Part shown: piece after piece, positions 35,212-48,100 of the stretch | How positions within the stretch are numbered: the first letter of the stretch is position 1 | Layout: the number at the start of each line of letters is the position of its first letter | DNA from: Phytoseiulus persimilis | Taxonomy: Eukaryota; Arthropoda; Arachnida; Mesostigmata; Phytoseiidae | Assembly: GCA_037576195.1 (NCBI GenBank) | Contig: CM075102.1 | Span: 40,110,745-40,174,744 of the forward strand | Direction of reading: 5' to 3' | DNA: 64,000 nt | The notes under the pieces: model-generated | What the model saw: the letters and a program-made list of their open reading frames with translations, nothing else | Told to the model about the DNA's origin: nothing | Databases searched by the model: none | Program-made: the position numbers and the translations under genes

Positions 35212-38200
35212 GTGCTCACACTTAGTAATAATCGTTCAGTACAGGAATTTGAGAAATGCTCGCCGTCCCCGAGCGCGATCCTCGCCCTAAACTAATGATG
35301 TTTAAATATGCAACAACCTGTGCCCGGTGGCTAACATATTTTTGCCGCTCCGAACTGCATGACCAGTCAATATATCACGGCGGAGCGGAGAATAATAACT
35401 CGGCACACACACACGCTCACGGAGTTGTTAAAGTGGACATATTTGCCCCTTGTATCCGTGCAGCAACCCCGTCACTTCGCCGGCTAGGCAGTCAGCTCTT
35501 TGCGATAGCAAGCCACATGCGGACGCAGCGACGATGAACAACATTCAAGAAAGCAAGTGCTCGTCCGGCTATTGGCTACAATTGCAAAAGGCTCGGGGTC
35601 AGTAAGGAGGAACTTTGAATGCAATACGTACCCAGATTCTCGAAGGACAGCTTCCTTGTCTCTGACCAAGAGAACCTCGAAGGAGCCCAACACTCACGAC
35701 TGATTGCAGCGAAATTGTGGTCAGGTTCCCCAGAAGCTGAATCATAGAAACTCACAACTCAAAGCAGTGTGAAACCGAAGTATGTTCCCGATGTTGAGTG
35801 TTGATTTCGGAGTGGAATACGCGAGGGAATGCCTCCGTTCTGGCTGACGATACCAATCCTCGACAGGACCCGAGGAACGAGTAAGACGTCCGAGAGTCGG
35901 TAAAAGGCGGCACGAATTCGCTGATATTCCTGTTGTTCAATCGAAACATCAAAAATTTTAAGTGCCCGACACTTGACGAGCAAATGTCGAAGACCGCGGT
36001 GAAGACCCCCGCAAGTTAAATTTGATCGGAAAAGGTCTTCTCTGCCAGCGGAGAGCCCAGGCGACAAAGATCATCATGCGAGAAAATCGGCAGGAAACCA
36101 CCCTGGATATAATTTACATCAACTCACGCTCGCGCTTGTGAGGGGGAGAACACTGCCCATGAAGAACTTCACTCTTACGCAGGAACTTCTTAGTACACAG
36201 GGTTTCAATATACAATGGGTTTCTAACACGAGGAGGCTTTAGAGTCTATCCGTAGTGCAAGCTCAGATTACTTTCGTAATTGAGAATTCGTGTAGGATTC
36301 CGCCTAGATCAAATATCGAAGCCTCAACACGTGAAACACCTCAGCGAGCCTTCGTGTCCGGATCCGCCGCCAGGATCTGATCTTCGTCGGCAGTTTAGCT
36401 ACAAGCTTGGTGTAAAGCAGGAAATCGTTCTCTCACGTGTGGAACTCATCTCAATTGAGTATCCGAAACACTAATCCGCACGGGCGAGGATCTCGAACAG
36501 CGTATGAACACGCCGGATTTATTTAGAGTCACTGAGCAATTCAACAATGCATATCAATGAGCGAATAAAAGGAAGAGCCCTTTTGTGCCATTCTGCCTGC
36601 CTGCCGGTGCGGCAAGCCTGAGATGGTGCCTGCACCACGGTGGCTCTGCCCTCGGGAGGACGGATGTATGTTTGGATGGCCCGATGCATCCATATGGTCG
36701 CGATTCAGAGCTTCGATAAAATTCTCGAAATTCTGTCAGTCAGTGAGATCCATTCTTCTGTTGTGAGTAGTTTGCTCCGCTCCTATTGTAGTTGGCAGAG
36801 ACGCCGCTGCACCGATGTGTTATGCCACACTTGAAAAATAATGGCGTTAGAATCACCTTCTAATTTATTGGCTGGGTTGAGCAGTAGAGACGAGCTCCGA
36901 GTTTCCTCCCGTGTGAGATGGGAGTGATCCTTTCAAAAAGAACCAGTGATTTATTCGAGATTTCTCTTTTCTTTCTCGCTGCTGCTGCTCTCATATTACC
37001 ACAATACCGAGGCGCTACACCAGGTGTGTATTCAGACACGGACCCGGAAACCGACTGGATCCCAAGTCTGGAAGAAGCGTCAGACGGCACTCGATGGGAA
37101 CCTTGGGCGATCTCGCGGCGATGCCTATCAGGTAAATGTCCTCTTCGGTCGGCCTGTGATCACTTCGGGTCCCTCCCAAGTGCTAAATCATCGAGATGCC
37201 GGAGCGGAGCATGGGGCATACACGGCCGTGTTAATCCCGAGGGAGGATTTATGGATCAACGAGATGATCGATGTGCAAAAGTGAACCAGAAAAGACCTGC
37301 TCGATGAGCGGTGATAATATTTGGTGCAATAGGCGTCACCGCATTTATCATGCGATTTACAAATGTTATCGTTCCTCGAACGTTTCTTTGTGATCCCAAA
37401 TAATGGCGGTATTTTTGGAACATATGCTGCGAAAACCGGGACATGACCGTCTCTCGTCTCTTCGGGTTCAGTCCTTCAGAGATTACTCTTCCAACGCGAC
37501 CTCAGAGAGAAACGAGACCCTCCGTGCATTCAATCCAACGAGAACGCACGGGATCCTGAGCATTAGGCGACTCCGCCTGGAATCAACTTCCGAAATGTTC
37601 ATCCGGCTCGAGAAGTCCTCGGAGTTGAGCGAGCTGTGCCCTCATCCGAGGGAATATCGAACACAACGGCCCGGGTGGTATCTGCTCGCTCTTAAACATC
37701 GATAAATCATCTTCGGATGTCAGGGGACAATGCGGTGTTCGCTGTTCTACAAATGCGAAGGGCGAAACCGCATTTTTGGCGATATGAAAAAATAAACATC
37801 GATGGAGCAGAGAGAAAGTAACGACCACCGTCACCCCTAGCTTCAACTATCGGTCTTTGTTTTTAACTTTGTCATATGATTGTTCCGCTAACCCTTTCGC
37901 TAACGGTCGCATGCTCATGTAACGGTCATTTGAGCGAGATTAGTTCTTGAGCTGTTGCCTCTCAGCCCGGTGAATTGGTTCGGATGAGATATCCGATGAT
38001 TTACAAGCGCACCCGAAGATTCTGAAAGTTTTCGGCAATCATGCGGGGACGGGTCCCGGCGCCTGAATGCAGAGCTCGTTCGAACGCGGGCTCGCAACGA
38101 GCACGATTTTACGAGGTCCGGTTCTTTCGATTGTACGGTCGATCTCAGAAAAAAAACCAAAAGGGAAGAAAATATAAGAAATTCCATGCAAATCGTGCTC

Positions 38201-38283
38201 GCTCCGGTAACTTCGAAGCCCGGCCGCGCCTCGTGGCCACTGGCGATTCTCACCGCCGATGAGCAGGAGTTGGCAAGTTGTAA
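35212..38283. other. No confident gene
   Basis: Minus-strand frames at 35752-36067 (contains SIEQQEYQRIRAAFYRLSD) may belong to the decayed unit at 34.2-35.2 kb. A plus-strand frame at 36946-37284 begins with a hydrophobic leader-like stretch but continues with chance-like sequence and no supporting signals. A TATAAG at 38173-38178 could serve the candidate at 38.3 kb. Confidence 0.2.
35404..35447 (+). repeat. CA-repeat-linked dispersed motif, copy 1
   Basis: CACACACACACGCTCAC followed 12 bp later by GTGGACATATTTGCC. A similar pair occurs at 52602-52638 and the first half again at 53874-53889. Confidence 0.4.
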
Positions 38284-38676
38284 AACTCTCAAAGGAACAC
38301 TCCACGAACTGAGCAAACGCCTTCAGGCAATTGGGAATACATCACGAAGATTTACGAGGAAAATATGAAGATTGACCTCGAATTCATTCAATTCTTCGAG
38401 GATAACAATACCCAGCTCGATGCCCTGCCGTGCTTTCTACTCCAGGAAATCTACGGCTGCGCGCACCCCACAGATGATGCTCGCGCGGAGATGTTCGAAA
38501 TGTTCTTCGCGAGCAGCGATCCTCAGCAGGAAGAGAGGTTGCTGGTTTGCTTCGATAATCTTCTCGAGAACTTTCAAGAAATCATGGGGTTCTCAGTGTG
38601 GAATGGGTCTCCGAGGAGAGAAGATCTTGAATGGCGGCGATTCTCACGCAGAGTGGGGAAACAGTCAGCGAGCTGA
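38284..38676 (+). CDS. Candidate coding exon, uncharacterised acidic protein
   Basis: Open from 38284 to a TGA at 38676; first ATG at 38365 (103 codons). The composition is far from chance: 12 F, about 18 D+E and few S or R over the first 80 residues (contains IDLEFIQFFEDNNTQLDALP and EERLLVCFDNLLENFQEIMG). A CTTCAG at 38321-38326 could be an acceptor, so the ATG may not be the start. The last 20 codons lose this character, so a donor (TCA|GTGTGG near 38597) may end the exon earlier. No family recognised. No hydrophobic leader. The predicted product looks helical and cytosolic. Confidence 0.4.
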   Translation, partial: NSQRNTPRTEQTPSGNWEYITKIYEENMKIDLEFIQFFEDNNTQLDALPCFLLQEIYGCAHPTDDARAEMFEMFFASSDPQQEERLLVCFDNLLENFQEIMGFSVWNGSPRREDLEWRRFSRRVGKQSAS

Positions 38677-40273
38677 CGGAGCCGTCTCCCTGGTTCCGAA
38701 CCTTGGGCGCCCTCGTACGCAGAGAATGTCCCGGTCGAGTCCAATGACTCGAGCGAGCAGGTTGCTGAGGCAGCTTAGCTCCATGAAGAGGGAACCTGTT
38801 GGGACTGATACTTTATGGGCATCTCGAGGCTTCACCAAAGTACGGAAACCCTCCGAGCCGAAAGCCTCAAGTGGGGAGGAACGCATATTTTTCTGTTGGA
38901 AGTCTGCGGCTAATAATAACCTCGATGTGTGTGTGTGTGGCTTTTTGAACAGCACCCCCTGATTTTTCGCTTTTGTTCAAGTTCGCTTTTGTCTATTTAT
39001 AAAGCTTATGGCAACTTTGCCGAGAAGAATCTCCCCGCACTAGAATCCCTCTCGGGCACTGATTCTCATCGTGACGTGGGTTCATTTCCTAACCTCCTGA
39101 CTAGCGGAGATTCTCATAACGTGACTCTGGTGCGTGACTCTTCCTGTCGAACGCAGTTCATGAAAGAGAATCAAGATTCCGATGCATTCTCCTCCTTTGG
39201 CTCTCGGACTCACTGACCCCTCTGATCATCCGAGAGATTAGTAGCATGCTTTGGAACTTCGTGAGCGATTGATCCTTTGTCGGGCACACACTTTGTTGAA
39301 CCACATACATGGATTCGGCTCTGTTTGTTTCCCCGGCTGGCCACATAGCAGCCAGTCGAGCGGATAGCGACTGTGCACCCTTTAATCCACGGCAAGAATC
39401 AAGCAAGCATCGACAACAACCTGTTCCTGAACGCCATGTGCCATCTTTTTCAGCACTGCGCCTGCAGTCGGGCTCGACCATCGGCGACCAGTCCATCTTT
39501 CTCAATCGGAATGCTGATGATTTCGTGGTTTTTGGCATAGCTTCGCTACTTCGTATCCCAGCGTTCCGAGTTTGAACGGCGGACGCACGTTTTTTGAGGA
39601 CCTTTTTTGCTGCGATCTGTGCTCGAGTCGTTGAGGTTCGCATCGTCGTTTGTTGGACCTGCTCACCGCCACGAGGAGTTGAAAAATGTCACTGCACGCG
39701 TCTGTCTGAGGGCTTGCTCGATGCATGCCAGCTTGAATCCGTGGATATTAGAGTTGGGTCCCTCGAACTCAAATCCAATGGCGATTCTTGTTCAGTCCTT
39801 GGAACGAACTCGATTGAATAAGTATCAGAATCAAAAGATGGCAAGGTTCCCGGCTCCGTGTGAAAACGATCAAGTGTCGCGTAGAGGAGACGAAATGAGG
39901 GCGAAGAATAGTCCTACGACCGGGGCGAGATTCTTGACGTCGAACAATAGAGCTGGCGTCAAGTTCTCAATCAGGCAGGGGAATTGAGAAGAGCGTCAAG
40001 CTGCACCGTAACCAATCCATCATCGAGCTGAAACTTTCATTTACCTTGGCTTATTGTAGTGTATAAAATTGCGGCTCTTGAGTTCGGCGCAATTTGCATC
40101 TGAGCGGACCACTTGATACGCGTCTAGGTGCTTTTCTCGAGGCTGTTCATCGGGTTTCGAGGGGCAGGGAACAGGGTTCCTCATTGTGTAAGAGTCCTAC
40201 CTGTGCAACCTGTGTTCCGTCTCGTCTTTGAGGTGGTCTCCCGCACTTCGAGCAAACGTCGACCACCCAGGCA
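38677..40273. other. No confident gene
   Basis: A basic minus-strand frame (39158-39643, contains STTRAQIAAKKVLKKRAS) and a plus-strand frame (39607-39987) overlap and cannot both be real. A TATA-like GTATAAAA at 40061-40068 has no matching ORF with an ATG downstream. Confidence 0.2.
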
Positions 40274-40781
40274 TCACGAGTGCCGGACCTGCAAGACAAT
40301 CTCGGTAGTAATTCGTTCCACGTTTCGATATTCATTCGAAAGTTCCTTCTGCCGCCTGGCATCTCGGCTCACATCCCAAAGAGAAGTATGTAAGAGCTCC
40401 TCAGAACATGAGCGACAAATACCTGAATCTCTCATTTGTGAAACTGTGAGACCTGTTCCGTGGATTCCCAGACGACGCAATGCTTCCCACCGCTCCCGCT
40501 GTGCCCGTTCAACCAAATGGCCGAGAGTTTGTTCTGGAGGAGGATGGAGGGTGACAAAGAGTGCATTTTCAACTGTCTGAGGCTTCTTCACAGCTCTTGG
40601 TTCAACACCAGCAGCAACGGCTCCAGCACCAGAAACATCGACATCCGCGTAGGCAAATCCAGCGCCAGAACGAGAGAGTCTAGGCTCGACCGGGATGATA
40701 GCACTCTCAAATCGTAGAGCAATTTCTGAGTGTTGTTGAAGAACTCCGACGAAACGACGGGGCTCCAAGTGCTCTACTTCA
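40274..40781 (-). CDS. Candidate terminal exon, uncharacterised protein
   Basis: A long open minus-strand frame of about 169 codons, from a possible acceptor (TTTGCCCTCAG just above 40781) to a TGA at 40274-40276. No ATG lies near its start, so earlier exons are needed. The product is rich in A, V and E (contains RSGAGFAYADVDVSGAGAV, VKKPQTVENALFVTLHPPP and LVERAQRERWEALRRLGIHG), then has a CxxC (ICRSC) and a charged helical end. Codon choice favours purine-N-pyrimidine triplets as in real genes. A second CxxC-like pair (VCSKCGR) lies just downstream in another frame, so a frameshift or short intron near 40300 might extend it into a zinc-ribbon. No family assigned. Confidence 0.4.
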
Positions 40782-43700
40782 CTGAGGGCAAATGTTTTCG
40801 CAGCTTAAGCGGATTTGGGTTTTCAACTGCGATCGTCGCTGTTGGCCAGCGAGAAACGAATGAATGACTCTATTCGACTTTCTAGGACGACATTCTCGTC
40901 TGACGATCGTTTGGTGCTTCGAGTGTATTCGAATTTTAATTCGTGGTTTCCGCTTTTCTGAGAGCTGATCGAACTCTCTGGCAGCTCGAGAAGTACCCTG
41001 CTACGTCTGGGGAACCATTATTTCATCGCTTCCTTGCGAGCCTCGGAAAACTTTTCTCGGATCAACCGAAGTTTTCGCAACATTTCATCTGATTCTTCAA
41101 AGCGCAGTTCAATTCGAATCCAAATTAGTTATCAACCATCTATCAGCTGTCCACGAGTCTCCCGACCGCGCGGATGGCAGCGTGCTCCGGGAAGATCAAG
41201 AAGGGCATTCGTGGGATTCTCGAGCTACCCTTTGCTACGGCGTGGAGACTCGTCCTCATATGAGGCATCTGTGCTCGTTTTCTCTGGCTGAAGATGGAGC
41301 ATATTGCTAACTGACTAGCCGGCGACAAGTCTTGAACTGCAAAACTGGGTCGTTAGCTTCAACCTCAACGAATCGTGTTTGGAGACTCGCACATTACATG
41401 CTTCCGAACGGCAACACGCATTTACAACGATTGATCAAAGCGAGCGCGATGAAAAAACGATTCTCATCAATTATCCGAATGATCGATGATGTTCTGAACT
41501 CCCGATCGACCACTGGATCGCTGAGTTCTGTTTGCTGCCGCGAGCGCATGGTCAAGAATCTTTGGAATGCTCCTCAAAGCGAACTACAAGTGCACAGAAC
41601 CTCAACAGAAGGCCCGTCTCACTTCAGAACAACGCAAGATGATAGAAGCAAAAGAGGAAGACCGAGCTCGCGTGTCACCTGGCAACCCGCAGAATTTTTC
41701 TAAGTTTGACCTCATGCCCCGCTGGATCGCAGAAGTGTCTTCCCAACGGACTCGAACACAAACGCCCCGTCTCTGATAGGTAGATCCTGGCCGGACGTTC
41801 TCCGAGCTCGCTTGAAAGTGATCATGGCTTCACGTATCTATCTCTCTGACGAGAATTCCCTCGACGCTGGTTCTGAGCCAGGACAACAGGCCTGCCCCTG
41901 CATTCGATCGCTGGAGAACGAAGAAATCGGTAGCAATGCCACGAATCGGCTAGTTCAAGCTGCGCGGCGTGGCTCACTATTTTTGCTTCCGTCTGGCCGG
42001 CTCTACGAATGCATGCGTGATCTCTATCTCTGCAGATCGAGAGCAGCGAGCCAATCTGTCCTGCAGCCAATTTGAGATTTGTGAGGTATTTGATTGCCTG
42101 AACTATGTGAGCGTTATCGGAGTCGATAATCGGCATTTCTCACATCTGGGATCGAATCGCGAACTCCAACGAGGACCTCAGCCTTCACGACTTGCTAGCT
42201 CAGGTCGCGCTCCAGAAACAGATACTGTAGCTACGGTTCGGGGCTTCCCCGCCGGTGAAAGGGTTTCATCCAAATTTGGTGTGCCCTACGGTCGACTCCT
42301 GGATATATGTAGTTGGATCCCTCCGTTGAGATTCGTGCAACCTCTGTCCGCGAAGACACGGCTTCCTGAAACAGGAACAGCTTCCTTGGAATGTTGCGCG
42401 GCGGCGCGAAGGTGCGGGGAACGGGAAGTTGAATGAGAAACGATCAGTGTAGAGAATCAATAGGAGCCAATGAACTTCGGTTTATGTGTCGTTGTGTGTG
42501 TCTGCGGCCCCAGAAGCAGAAGGAACGAGGTGCCCCCAACTGAACTGTTAGCACCCGACCGTCTCCCACGATCCATCAGCAAATGTAAATAGCTGCGTCG
42601 CAGGATTACAAATCAGCACAAGGCCACGACATGGCGCGACCCATGCAAGAAACTACAAGGTCCCAAGAGATCGATCGTCAGCCCCCGAGCACCACTGAAT
42701 CAGCTGACGTAGACAATGAAGATTCGTGCCCGTGCTCGCCATGCCGCCTTATGTCAGCCAGGAGAAGGAGACAACGGCGATAGAGGCGGAAAAAGCAGAA
42801 ACAATGAAGAGCTCCGTATCGCAAAGAACGAAGGGAGGGAAGAGTCCATTCCCGTCGCCATTCACCTGTTGAACTCGGAGCGGGAAATTTTCTCGACCGG
42901 CAGAATATGCGACGAAGACGCTCCCAGGAACCGGAGAGTTTTACTCGTGTACGTCTCGTCGTACTGTCACTTTTCATAGGTCACGCTTGCGTTTTCGGAA
43001 CCCAAGCTTTCTCCGAGTCCCCCTCCAACAGATTTGAATTCTGATGGTAACAGTTAGCCGAAAAGGGCCAAGATCAAACAAATCAGGTAGGAGACGACCA
43101 GATTGCATAGTTGAACTCCGGAGCGAGCGGGCGCGGCGCATTGACCAAAAGCGGAATTCTTCTGTAACCTGACCCGGCGTGAGTTTATCACCGGACGAAA
43201 AATTGCCCCAGTGCTCCTCATAAATATCACTTGCTCCGTGTCAGTCGGGCTTTGTGTTCGAATAACAATCGTACAATGTTGCATAGTGCGTCGATGTGTG
43301 CTTCTCCGTATGTGTGTGTGAGTGTGTCGAAGTCGATCCGTCCGAGTGTGTATCGAATATCTCAATCTGCACACCCAGTCACCACCACGCCCCGAACTCT
43401 CAGAGAGAACGGCACAAGATTCAGACAAGTGTAACTGTCACCGAGCATCGTGAAAAGCGGAAAATCGACGAATTCAAATCTGTTTCGATCGAGTAATGCA
43501 ACAACTTCTCGAAATCCAGAAGGCGGTTCCTTTCGAGCCATTCCCAGCGAATCGACAGGCGTGCACAGCGATTCGTATCCGAGTTAACGACAAATCTTGT
43601 GCACCAAATCGTAGTAGGCTCGAATTTTCGCAGCGGCAACTTAATCAGTTTCAGAATCCTTCGAGGCTCGGAAACTCGGTCGAGCGAAACACGGAAGTCA

Positions 43701-44189
43701 ACTGGATAGTCTTCGAACACCTATGCTTGAATAATGAAACACAATGTTCTGGCTGTATGCTTTTCTGAGTGCAAGCGAATCATCGCAGCGACCATAAGGA
43801 TCCTGGATCGGTAACAAATTGCTTTCTATTGTGTGAGAAGATTCCATAGAGAACTGAATGAGAAAACATGTTTGCAGGGATTATTGAGAGAGGATCTCCA
43901 CTGGGGGATCCGTAGGTCGACCGCGGCGGGTTCAAGTCCCGAAATCGTTAGGATATCAACATGGACCAGGCAAGCCGCGGCGACTGGGTCTACGGACCCA
44001 GACCGTCAAGAGAGATGGCCGGGACGATGAACCGATACAGAAGATAAAATCGCTGTTGAACAACACACCTTCTGGTCGCGGTTAACGCCGGTATCATGAA
44101 TGGAGACGGAAATCGCATTTAGATTGCATTGGACGAGCTGAACTCTCCGCGGGGAGTGCGGTACGTTCAGTGGGACCCAGTGGGTTTCT
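40782..44189. other. No confident gene
   Basis: Frames at 41332-41703, 41969-42436 and 43054-43428 have chance composition. A stretch at 43890-43950 contains GGTTCAAGTCCCG, resembling a tRNA T-arm, but no matching acceptor stem was found. Confidence 0.25.
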
Positions 44190-44273
44190 CAAGGTTGAGC
44201 GGCTAGACGGCAGGTCTCTCCGAGTTCTGGCAACATCGGGTTCGGAGACAGCGAGCGAGACGCCTCCCGGCGG

Positions 44274-44480
44274 ATGCGAGCCCAGCGCGAAAAGCTCCTC
44301 AATCACGTACAACATGAAAGCCAATGGAGATTTCGTTTCGTATTCGCCGCCGACTATGCTCAGATTCATCCTGGCGCTTATGAAATGCTCGAAGAAGATG
44401 CGGAACGAGTCGAGAAAATATGGAATGTGGCGAAAAATGCGTTTGCGATGGAGCGAACCGGTTGCATGCTGGTTGCCTAG
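44274..44480 (+). CDS. Candidate coding exon with EsQWRF motif
   Basis: ATG at 44274 to TAG at 44478-44480, 68 codons. The frame is open upstream to about 44194, where CTAGACGGCAG could be an acceptor. Composition is protein-like: 10 A, 8 E and few S (contains RFRFVFAADYAQIHPGAYEM and AERVEKIWNVAKNAFAMERT). It shares E-x-Q-W-R-F and an I-x-P...K-I/L-W-x-x-x-x-N pattern with the minus-strand segment at 13912-14198, suggesting two copies of one family. It may be a terminal exon or a fragment of a repeated element. No known domain recognised. Confidence 0.35.
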   Translation: MRAQREKLLNHVQHESQWRFRFVFAADYAQIHPGAYEMLEEDAERVEKIWNVAKNAFAMERTGCMLVA

Positions 44481-44873
44481 AGAATTTGAGGATTTCCGCG
44501 GAGCAGTTTCGACCAAATGTGCGTCCAAACAACTGTTTTGATGCCTCCAACCGGTTTTGTGGGAACCCAAAACAGCTTTCCTCTTGTCGGACATCTTGCT
44601 AATTTGGCGGTTTTTTAGCCTTTAAAGTAACACCGTGTTGACTGGGGCTGGTCACTTCAATGTGATTTCAGGTGATGAAATCCGTTAGGAGCCAGGCCCA
44701 GCGCATGACCAAACAAGTCATTACTCCGATACGTTGAAGACGGAGAAAAGACGGCGAGCAGTCCGCTTCATCCGCTTGCATTTCCAGAGGGTTACTCTTT
44801 CTCCGACTTGAGGCCCGCCGAAACCATGAACGGACCCTAACTATCCAGTACATATTTGAGCTATCTTTCTCAC

Positions 44874-45149
44874 ATGAGTTCCGAGCTCGTTGGTCGGACG
44901 TCGACGTTCGCACGAGTCGTGCCGAAAGTCGTGGAGCAAGAGGAGTGGAAAGAATCCGAGCATTCCGCATTGATAGTGTTCCAGGACTTTGGAAGCGGTC
45001 CCATAGCGTTTCCTGGAGTATGGGGCACCGGACTCTACGAACATAATTGGACCCTTCGATCAGAGTATGAACACGTGAACCTGGCCACGTTCTCTTCACT
45101 GACCATCGAAGCACGGGAAGTCAGAAATCGAATGGGGTTCTCGTCCTGA
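44874..45149 (+). CDS. Candidate ORF, uncharacterised
   Basis: ATG at 44874 to TGA, 91 codons. Contains VVPKVVEQEEWKESEHSALI and GPIAFPGVWGTGLYEHNW, with E- and V-rich composition. It lies 390 bp after the 44274-44480 segment on the same strand and might be a following piece of the same gene or element. A minus-strand frame of 148 codons overlaps it, so coding on this strand is not certain. No family recognised. Confidence 0.3.
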   Translation: MSSELVGRTSTFARVVPKVVEQEEWKESEHSALIVFQDFGSGPIAFPGVWGTGLYEHNWTLRSEYEHVNLATFSSLTIEAREVRNRMGFSS

Positions 45150-48100
45150 ACTGCCTCCCCTTAGTTTTGTTCTTCCCAATATGAGAAGAGCTCCATAACG
45201 GACTTGCGTGAGTTTGGAGTGAAATGCCGCTAATGAAGTTTCCTTGTGCCATATGTCGTGATCGGAACCGAGATTGGCGATGTCAAGCGGGTCTCACTCG
45301 CTTGCCTGCAGTTCAACTAGCATCTTCGCACCATAACTTCGAACTGGTTTGTTTCAGGAAGTTCGTTGACTAACGGTCGTTGTCATCCGTCTGTCTGTCT
45401 ACTCGCCGCTCTCCTGAAGAGATCCGTTATAGGGCAAGCCAGGGAGGAGGAGAGAATCGTCCTCGGGCCAACAAACGCGCACCGAGAGACACATGCATAA
45501 ACACACCACACGGACATACATCCAGAGGTATATCAGCTCTCGGGTCTATCTCTCTATGTCTGCTCTCTGTTCCAAGGGCGAGAACACGATATCCTAACCT
45601 GTTCTACCTTGTCTGAGAATGTTTTGGTGGGTTATTTTGGTTGCCTGTCCCAGAACTGGTATTCGGAAATCCTCTGAGAGAATTTCGACTCAGCCATGTG
45701 TCAGATGTAGATTATCTTTTGCAGCTCGGGTTTTAACGCGGCTGGAGCTGGTGCGAGATGCCCCCGAACGCGTTCTATCTGGTCATGGAAAAACAAAGTG
45801 ATAGTGTTAATGAATAACCATCGCAATCTACCTAGGACATTGGAGGCCACTTTTTTCATCTCGAGAACACGCTCAAGTTCCAAAGTGCACTCGCTTCGCT
45901 TGGTTTTCCGTAAACAAAACTGGTTTTGGGCTCAGCTCCGAGACAAGTTGCTCTCAACGAAACAGCCAGGACCTGAACGCTAATTAGCATCGCGCTTAAC
46001 ATAGAATTCCTCGAATCAACGGTCGAGGAGAATATCATGGAAAATATTCGTGAGAGGACGGCTCGAATCGTCCTACCTTGTCAGCGAAAACCTCGCTCAA
46101 AGGTCGTGTCGAATGCACGACTGTCGGGGGCTTCAGGGGCAGAGACGCAAATCCGCGATTCTTTCTCCGAAAACATTAGAGCTCCCGCATTTCGGATTGT
46201 GTTGTCAGCAATATGAAGGGAGTAGTTAATCATCACGGACTGTCGGGTTTCAGAAAATTTTTGGAGGTAGCAACCCTCCTCTTGACAGTAATACTCTACC
46301 AATCAAAATCGCTAATCCTTTGATTTAGATCTCGGCCTTTCTTTTTAGATAGCGGATTGGAAAATGGAGCGGCCCTGATGTTCATTTGGACTCATTCGAT
46401 GTGTCCGGTTCGACGTTCTACAGAGTTGTTGCGCTCCGAGTTCGTGGCACGCATCAACACCACTATTTGCGAGATGAACTCGATTTCTCACCTCTCCCGG
46501 ATGATTCCGGGGGCCGCAGCAATGTTCCCGTCACGTTCTTATACTGTCGATTGTGTCGGAATTTTCTCTCGGAAGCACACGAATTCCTTTCATAGAGCAA
46601 GTGAGACTCGTCTTCCCGGTTCCCCTGTATTTTTTCTATCTTGTGTTAATTCATGCAGTGCAATAAAGGACGACGGTTCTCATGATGGCAGAGCAAAACA
46701 GGTTGTTGGAGGGACAACAGTCCGCCTATATGAGTGAAAAAAAATGCTTAAAAAAGTCCGAGTTCGCAGTAGTCTCTCGAGCAACTCGCCGCAGAGCAAT
46801 GGGAACGAGTGCTGTTGGCTTTTCAGCGGGTGCAACCCGCTGTCAGAGTGCTAGTTTTGCCCGGAGCCCCGAGAGCAAATTAATAGCTTTTCAAGAGGGT
46901 CTCCACTATCTCTTGATGAGGGCGATCAGAAAATTTCGTTGGAACTCCTTCCAATCGCTGGCGAAGTTCTCCAACCGCAGAACATCGAATGTGGTCTTAC
47001 GCTAACCGGCCCGCTTTGAATTTTTCTCACTCCGTTAAGGTGGCCATTTTTCATTCTCTCATCCTGGAAACTCTTCACGCTCCAAGACTTCGCTCGCGGA
47101 AAATCAGCCGACGTCGCCGTTGAAGTAGATCCGGTATGCATCGAATCATATGCATCGAAATTCGCACTCTTGACTCGAGAGGGCAATGCGGCCACCTAAG
47201 CGAGCGTCAGCTGCCCCAATTTCTTGAACCAATAAACGATGTCGGACTGAACTCATGAATTTTCTCACGAACCCTTTGCTGAGTGTAAGCTGCTGGCCTC
47301 AGCTTGACAGGCTGGTGGTTTGGGTGCCTGCTCGCTCGCCCATCAGGCCGATGCGGCCAGTCGCCGAGCAGCCTCTGAAATCGATTCTCATGGAGCCGCC
47401 GAATTTCATAGCAGGTGGAGCTGGATCATGTTTTTGCCGATACAGTCGTTTTTTTTTCATTCGGATGGATTCGAAGATCACACTCAAGAAGGCTCCTTTC
47501 TGAATGTTTCAGCTGTAGGATCATGAGAAAGCAGCTCGCGATCACTCGAGGGTATAATGCTGTTCGGATACGTGCATGGATATAGGATGTTCCGCAAGTT
47601 CTGACGCATCTTTCAATCGATACTCATCGCGTGACCAGACTTTCGACACGAGGGAATATCTGCGGAACTTCAACACGATTGGTAACAGGTCTTGAGTTGC
47701 CAAGTTCTGGCGATTTCGACGGTGTAGGCCGTGAGAACAAATGAGGGTTTGTGTGAGCCATAACTCACTGAAAACTCTCGATGGAAGCGGGAACCTACAT
47801 GAGGAGTGACTCATGAAAGGCAGGCCCAGAATGTGACTTTTCAACCCGAGCTATTGGCATTTGATTCCTGACACATCGGACGAGAACACGGTGAACCGCT
47901 GAACAGAACACAACATTTTTGCCCGAGAGTACTCCGCTTCATCGAGATTCTCAGCAAACTAGGCCAATCACTCAGCTCGAGCGAGGTTTGAGCTTCGATG
48001 GAGCCGAATCGACGGGAAGAAATTATGTTTTTCCGATTAATGGTGGATTCCCCCGCGACTTTAACAGGAAAAGACCCAAATCGTTACCAAAGCTACTTTC

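Noticed and set aside
36946..37284. Frame starting with a signal-peptide-like leader
   Set aside because: The hydrophobic stretch comes from a T/C-rich tract (TTTCTTTTCTTTCTCGCTGCTGC), the remainder looks random and no poly(A) signal follows.
40128..40580. 150-codon plus-strand frame below a TATA-like box
   Set aside because: Begins at GTG with no ATG, arginine/serine-rich shadow of the better minus-strand frame at 40274-40781.
43900..43950. tRNA-like T-arm (CGGGTTCAAGTCCCG)
   Set aside because: No D-arm, anticodon arm or matching acceptor stem could be folded around it.
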